Position numbers and translations under genes: made by a program. A DNA stretch of 64,000 nt from NCBI RefSeq assembly GCF_000972845.2, contig NC_040015.1, positions 4,228,890-4,292,889 on the forward strand, in the 5' to 3' direction. Positions within the stretch are counted from its first letter, which is position 1. Every line of letters starts with the position of its first letter. Below the pieces are notes generated by a model, which was not told the DNA's origin, made no database searches, and saw nothing but the letters and a program-made list of their open reading frames with translations. Of this stretch, positions 31,086 through 64,000 are shown piece by piece. Origin of the DNA: Larimichthys crocea (taxonomy: Eukaryota > Chordata > Actinopteri > Sciaenidae).

Positions 31086-32570
31086 TTCACACATGTAGGC
31101 TGTGAAGGTTTTGCCCAGGTAAAAACAGGAAGACACTGAGATTCATTTTCAGTGAATATCACAAGTTTGTATTTGTGGTCATATGAATCAGAAGCCGTTT
31201 CTCTGCCTAAACATTTAAAGAAACACAAACAAGGTCAAAGTGTGCAAGAAGGAAAAAAATATTGTATCTAGAATAATGCTCTAAAAAGTCTAGTCTAAAA
31301 GTGAAAAAACTGTGTAACATTGCACATGTACATACTGTATATTTATATGAGAAACATATATAACAAATATTTTTGGCAGAAAAACAGACATAATTTCAAA
31401 AAACGTAATTTCAGACAAAGACTACATAATATTTAATGGAGTATTATCAACACAATATGCTTTTTGAATGATGTTAAATATTAAGTCTTTTTTTTCCTGC
31501 TACATTGCTTATAAAAACATTACAATAAAACAAAACATTTATTTAAATAAACACAAAAATGCATAAAGACATGTATCATCATCCACAGTGTGACACAGTC
31601 CACAGTGGAAAAAAGTCTAAAAAGCTGTACAAAAGCTACAGAGCGGCAAAACCGAGTCCAGTGAGCGGCAAAGCACCATGTAGCCCTGGATGTTATAGTG
31701 GTCAATCTGTAATGTGGAATAAATTCCCAGCAAATATACTGATATGGTATAGATGTTAAATGTGACAAACTGCTAGTCCAACAGACCCAGACTACTTCCT
31801 GAAAACTCAGTTTTTGCCCAGAGATTAATCAGATAACAGTTGGGAGGGTTTCATTGATGTTAATGTTCAGATGACGACACCCAACAGTATGCTTCGGTCA
31901 ATATAAACATTTTTAAGTTTAATATTTAACCAAATACCACTAGTGGACCTTAATGAATGTGATGATTATACATATATTTAAATCAATATGTTTATGCAAA
32001 TTTTTCCCAATAAAACCGTGATGCTACTCTGCTAATGCTACATGTGCTGCAAACAGAGCTGAGAGTATTGCGGCTAAATGGTCAACATCACTGAGAGCTG
32101 TTTCTTGTCTCTTTTTAATTTGCCAGAATGGCTTGTAATAATAAAAACAGAAACTGACCCAACCCTACTCAGCCATGCTGTATTTTCAACTGAGTGCTGA
32201 CTCACTGCTTCCCAGCTCCCTACTGCCTAATCAATATAGATGTTTATTAATGATAAAACTGTCAAGAGACCATAAAACTCATTTTAGTGCAAGCAAATAT
32301 TAGCAGAGAAACAGATTCATAAACATTTGGCATGGTAAAATAAAATTCACAGACATTTTCTTGTAATTATGACTTCCATTAACCACCAGCATTATTCATT
32401 TCCCAATCATGGCACAATTTTCACAAATTTATGAGAAAAGAATGTTATTGCTGTTACTGCTGTTGATTATGGACTGTTTCATGGACCGTGGTGATGAAAA
32501 TTACATTTTTAATTTCCCTCCTGCAAGCTTTCTCCATTTCCTGAATAGAATATCTGACTCTTTAACTTCT
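31086..32570. other. Intergenic, distal 3' flank of gabra2
   Basis: AT-rich DNA. The upper part may be 3' UTR of gabra2. No other gene seen. Confidence 0.5.
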
Positions 32571-32574
32571 TACT

Positions 32575-32580
32575 TTTATT
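32575..32580 (-). promoter_or_regulatory. gabra2: Candidate polyadenylation signal of gabra2
   Basis: An exact AATAAA on the minus strand about 510 nt past the stop codon. Other AATAAA hexamers occur further away (for example near 31540), so the choice is a guess. Confidence 0.25.
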
Positions 32581-33091
32581 CTATTCTATATATCTGTGCG
32601 GACTGAAGCTAAACCAAAAGACTAAAAAACTCTGAGACACTGAGGCAAACTGTGATTCATTTCTGTACGTTTATCATCTTTCACCTTTAAGATATTCATT
32701 TAATCCATTGCTAATATAAAATGATTAATTAGTGCAGTTTTATAGTATATAATAGTTTTATAATACAACAGATGCTACCATGGAATATTTAGAAGTCATA
32801 ATTAAGAGGAAATATCTTCTTTTTTTATGCAATGTGTTTGTAGATTTGTGACTGACACTGATGAAACTGAAAGTATCCTGTTTAACTATAACCTGGGAAA
32901 GGTGCTTACTCTTGTAATATAAACTCTCAAGTCTATTCTAACCTTGTTATGTTTACCTGCTTCAATCCAAAACTGTCCTCAGTAAGGGAAGAGAAAGGAA
33001 TTCTCTATGCATGTAAACAGTTTCTGACTGACAAAATTAAAACCAACAGATGTATTAATTCCTGAATGGGTTCAGAGCGAGTCCTTACAGT

Positions 33092-59365
<26,274 letters not shown>

Positions 59366-59822
59366 TTACAAGCTGAAAGTGAAAGGACACGCTTTTCACA
59401 GTTTTTTGTTAGACTCATGTGGAAAACATTCTTTTGTACATCCTAACAGAGCAATATTATGATTTACTATCAGTTGGGTTGTGTGTTTGATGAATGCAAG
59501 TTCAATGATCACTCTTTTTAGCTTCGTTTTTGGTTTCCACCAAATCCTGGGGAAAACTATCTGGCTGCTAAATGCCCCACTATGTTCACCACTACGTTTT
59601 TATAGTCTGACTTTGTCACTGCACATCACAGTAGATGGCCATTCAGTTCTGAGAAACTAAGACCTGGACAAAGTCCAAATAAACTCAGTATATATATCTG
59701 GGTTTGGTAGGGTCTGGTTTACTGTAGTTTACTGGTCTTGGTCGACATGATTTAAATGAATCAGATCTTAAATCATTCCTCTCTTATGAATAACATAGCT
59801 TATTTAAGGAAAACTTCTGTGC

Positions 59823-59824
<2 letters not shown>

Positions 59825-59871
<47 letters not shown>
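59825..59871. repeat. (TG)n microsatellite
   Basis: About 22 TG units. Confidence 0.97.
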
Positions 59872-59872
<1 letters not shown>

Positions 59873-62800
59873 GAGTATGTAGCTGAGTGAGAGTAAGATG
59901 GATGGTGACTAGAGTAAAGTTAGCAGTAAAACTGCAACTGTAGCAGTGCAGGTTAAACTAAACTTTGTCAGTAAATAAATGCTCTAGCTGCCTGAGACCT
60001 ATCTCTTTGTTATCAGAACCTGCAGGGTGAGTGATGTTAACAGTGTGATCCCTCTGCTTCATCATGTCTCTGACTTTCTACTTACTGTCACTGAGGTAGA
60101 GCAAGCGGCCACAGTTCATCTTGTGTGGAGAGATTGTTGAGCCACCAAACATAAATTAAGCATTGAGTGATTCTTCCTTATGCAGGTGCATACAGCAGGA
60201 GTGTTGCAGTAATCGTTCACTCTCACAATTCCTTGCGTGCTGAAGGTGCATCATTTACTTTACATCGCCCATAAAAAAGATGTGGACTGAATACAACCTA
60301 TTTGTCATGTGAATATCACCACATTTATCAAACACACACTCGCAATGTACAAAATTTTAATCTAGTGACAACTTTTATGACTGTTGATAGCAACACACGC
60401 ACATGCTTTTCCACCAACATAGACAGACCCATTTGGTCTTGATGGTCAGAAAGAAGCACATGATGGATGACTGATTAGAGAGATGTCACGCTGAGTGGAA
60501 TTACTTCTGGGCTTGGGTCAATGTTAAGACTTTCAGACTGGTTTGATACTAAGCCAAAGACCGGACCAGACTGGTGGTAATGAAATTTACCAGTAGGTGT
60601 CGTGACCGAGCTGCTCCCATATAAAAGTTAATGAAATCTGTTAATGAGTGGAGTCGAATTCTTCCACAACACATTCCTGAAAATGTTGTTAAGTCATGAA
60701 GGTTTTCAAAGTTGTGTGGTAGTTTTGGCAGGCACAGCAGTCATTTTGTAGTCACACATAACTTCCAAACAATATCCAGCTATAAGCCATCATTTTGTTT
60801 TATGTAGGCTACAGGATGCACTATCCATGCTAGCCCAACCCATGAGATCTCAGAGACGTAATTGGATCATTTATAGAACCAAGTAAGAAGACAGGCGTTC
60901 CCTTTACAGCAAGAGAAACACTTTGTTCTAGGTTATAGTAAAAACAGGCATGCATCAGACTATTGCGTAGCATCAATCCTGTCTACCATTCATCTCTGCC
61001 CTTTATTAATGTTGGACCACATACTACCACTGTAATTTACTGTTACATGACAAATCTGAAAATACAGAGGAAGATTCATCTGGACACTTAAAGCCACTCA
61101 GTGAACTCCCTGTTTCTGTCTGTCTGTAAAATGATTTCACTTCTTTCTAACAGTTATCTGGATCATCAAGATGAATAATCCTTGGTATCCACGGAGTCTG
61201 TTCTGAACTTGGCAAAACTCCACTCTGTACTCTGTATCCTGGGATTTACAAGACAAACTTTATTTGGATACACAGCCTTGTCCTCTTCTGTGCCCTTCCA
61301 GTCGACAAACCGTGATGAAGTGTCCTCTAGGGTGCTAACCCTGACTAAGCTCTTTCACTATTAATGCATCACGACATTCTGAACCTTGGTGACACACTGC
61401 ATAGCTGGTGTCCTTTTTGTTTATTTATTTATTTATTTATTTTTTCACCCCTGCCTCTCTACAGCTGCCAGTGTCACCAGGACAGGTAGGTGTTAATGGC
61501 AACCAGTGCCTACATTGGAAAACAAATGATTAGAATCCATTAACACCATACACTGTATAATTTTTCTTTCCCCCTGGCTGTCAACACTAACTCAAAAACA
61601 CAGTGAAGTGCTACTTCTTTATTGGGAGCAAGTGTGGATGCTATTTTATGCAAGTAGCTTAATGCAACCCCTAGACAACAGCATGTCCTGGTATTGTCAT
61701 GGCCTAACAGCTTAATGTGGAAGACAGATCTTGTTACTGGGTCAAAGTGGAAGAGTTCAGGTATTTGGTGATACACACAGTGAGTTTTAATGGGTTAGAA
61801 GCATCAGACTGTATCAGAAAGAGCTGAGCGTTGAAACTAATCTCTCAGTTCACTGGTCAGAACTGATTTTTAGTAGTATTATTGTGATTATTATTAGATG
61901 CATTATTAGATGTCCATTTTTCTAACAAGAACAGACTGGATCTTCTGACTGCTGGTGGGAAAAGTGTATCTTGAAACTGTGTGGTGCAAAAAGGCGGAAA
62001 GCTCCTGATTGTCAGAACTCAATCAATACATATGCTGATCTGGTATTATTGTCTGAATTTACCTTATCACAGTATATACCAATTTCAGCTTTTGATCACA
62101 ATTCTCTAAAAAACAGATTTTTTCAAAAATGTTTAAAAAAAAATGAAAATCACCCAAATTATTTTAAAACTCACAATTATCAAAATTGATATGAGCCTCA
62201 AACATCTGTCAGATAACTGAAATTACATTCTAGATAACTCTCTTACTGTGTTTTTTTTCACTCAGCCTAATAATTCTAGATCATTTCATCAAACACATCA
62301 GCTACAAGCAACATAGAACCCCCATTACTGTTAATAGTCTGTTTTATTTAGGTTCAGTTGTTTCCATGAGACAGTACACTCAGGCACACATAAACCAATT
62401 AAAGGAAGCACAGCAGCTGCACTTTATTGCTTTGTTCAGTGTATATTATTACAAGTCTTATTTGTGCATACTGCTGCTGGATATAAAATCTCTCCAACTT
62501 CATCAAATTCCAAATGTTACATGTGGAGAGCAGAGTAAACACATGTGTAACATGCATTCCTATTGGATGGTTTAAAATGAACTTGAGCTCAGTGAATCAT
62601 TTGTGATGAGCATTAATACAAAAAAGAACACGATTCACCACATCTCATTAGCAGTGAAACAGAAGCAGTGGGAACAACAAGGCTACTACTGTCTTGCATG
62701 CACTATGTGTAAAATGAAAATTTCTCTGGTGACCTCTATTGTGCAGCCAACAGTTCCCTTATATCCATAGTTTTTGGATTATTGCTGTTGTTATTTTGCT

Positions 62801-63425
62801 TGTTGCCAAGGCACCGAGCTTTGATATAAGTCCAACTGAAAGAGACAAGCCAAGTCCAGCTTGACCAAGGCATGGGCCAGACACCATCAGCCATAAATAA
62901 CCATAAATGTAGTGTGCTCAGTAAATGTATTGGCTCGTTGTGCAAATGTATATCAGGAATGTTTGACAAAGGAAATGCTAAGCTGCTGTTTGGAGACACC
63001 TACACTGAGTTTCTGTGAAGGCGGACAAGAGGGTAAAGACAACATTGTGTGACAAACCCACACAAAGAATAATAATCCTAATTTGAACTCATAAGGCAGA
63101 GAATGGAGAGGGTGCAGCAGGTAAATTTGGACACTGTGGGCCAATGAGTGGATAGTAGGACAACAGACATTGTCAACTTAATAGTGACCACCACTCCAGC
63201 GGGACTCTTACATGGCTGGACAGCTAACAAAAATATTCAAGCCATGAGTTGTCAGCACGTACTACAAATCATTCAGCACTGTAAAATGTCTCAGCATTCA
63301 CTGGGAAGAGGTCAGAGGTCATCACTGACTTCTCATGTCATGGGAGTTCTAACTAGAAAACTTAATTTCCTGATGAAGACCATGAGATGAAACAGAAAGC
63401 TCCTGGAAAACGTGCAAGTGTGGAG

Positions 63426-63429
<4 letters not shown>

Positions 63430-63467
<38 letters not shown>

Positions 63468-63477
63468 TATATATATA
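63430..63477. repeat. (AT)n microsatellite
   Basis: About 23 AT units with one AA interruption; self-complementary. Confidence 0.96.
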
Positions 63478-63584
63478 GTTAGAACTGCCTATTTGTCCAT
63501 TTTACTATTCAGCTCACTGGTTTAATTTCATCTTATATTTTAAACTTACAAAAAATGATTTGCCACTTAGGGTCAGTGGAAACA

Positions 63585-64000
63585 TGCATGTCAGGAACCA
63601 GACTAGGACACAGGACTCAGGCGCAGAGATGGTGTGAAAAACAGCAGGCTTCATTAAGTGGCAGCAAGGTTTACCTCTTACAAAGTAATAAAACAAAAAG
63701 GTCTATGAAACTTCCTAATGCTATGACCAAAGCTATGAAAACTACGGCTTTAAGGAGAGCAAATAAACCGCTATGAAAGGTATCAAAATAATAATCGCTC
63801 CAGTCGGAGGAAGTACAACTCAAACTATCTATGACTAAGAAAACTCTGACTCAAACAAAGGATAACCTAATCTAAAAAAGAAAATGCTAAACTAAAAATC
63901 ACTCCTGAAACTGGAGGCACACTAATCTGAGGATGAGAAACAAAAATCACTCCTGAGGAGGAAAAACAAAAGGGCTGAACTGAAAATCTAGAACTAAAAA
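63585..64000 (-). mobile_element. Possible LTR fragment at the window edge
   Basis: On the minus strand the stretch ends TCTGCGCCTGAGTCCTGTGT then CTGGTTCCTGACA, a closing style seen in fish gypsy-type LTRs. No gag or pol is visible. Internal near-repeats of AAAAATCACTCCTGA occur at 63893 and 63942. Confidence 0.35.

Overview
This is a vertebrate nuclear window, most probably from a teleost fish. It has multi-exon genes with canonical splice sites, long introns, (CA)n tracts, and a repeat load of L2 and CR1/Rex1-like LINEs, short hAT elements and tRNA-like SINE ends with the look of teleost repeats. There are no bacterial-style operons, and most long open frames are either exons or transposon remnants.

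Two real genes are present, both on the minus strand and both encoding GABA-A receptor subunits (pentameric ligand-gated chloride channels). The first, at 872-12617, is a complete nine-exon gamma subunit, best matched to gamma-1 (gabrg1). The second, from 33092 to beyond the right edge, is an alpha subunit, best matched to alpha-2 (gabra2). Seven coding exons of it are here; the exons for the signal peptide and N-terminus lie outside. The order gabrg1-gabra2, with both genes in the same orientation, matches the mammalian cluster GABRG1-GABRA2-GABRA4-GABRB1, so alpha-4 and beta-1 paralogues may lie beyond 64000. Exon sizes (68, 221, 83, 138/144, 153, 203 nt) match between the two genes exon for exon, and the joined frames are open throughout. 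The products would be expected to co-assemble, together with a beta subunit, into synaptic or perisynaptic receptors.

Layout: 1-871 gabrg1 downstream flank; 872-12617 gabrg1; 12618-13000 its promoter side, rich in (CA)n and (CT)n; 13000-32570 a 20 kb intergenic repeat field; 33092-59307 the seven gabra2 exons; 59308-64000 gabra2 intron with a possible LTR fragment at the edge. The intergenic field holds a three-layer nest: a plus-strand CR1/Rex1-like LINE (about 23600-28887) split by a minus-strand L2 LINE (about 24258-27066), which is itself interrupted by a 307-bp hAT-like element (26174-26480). Two more hAT-like elements with perfect 8-bp target duplications lie at 22859-23522 and 38419-39006, and a composite of a MADF-bearing inverted-repeat element inside a mariner-like element lies in the last gabra2 intron.

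I did not find a new gene system. The items most worth a second look are the in-frame 105-codon hAT insertion that keeps the L2 reading frame open, the GC-AG intron and CAGCAG tandem acceptor in gabrg1, a gamma-2-like residue at the benzodiazepine-site position of this gamma-1 gene, and several strong inverted repeats in introns and intergenic DNA. Gene identities rest on protein similarity recalled from family knowledge, not on a search.
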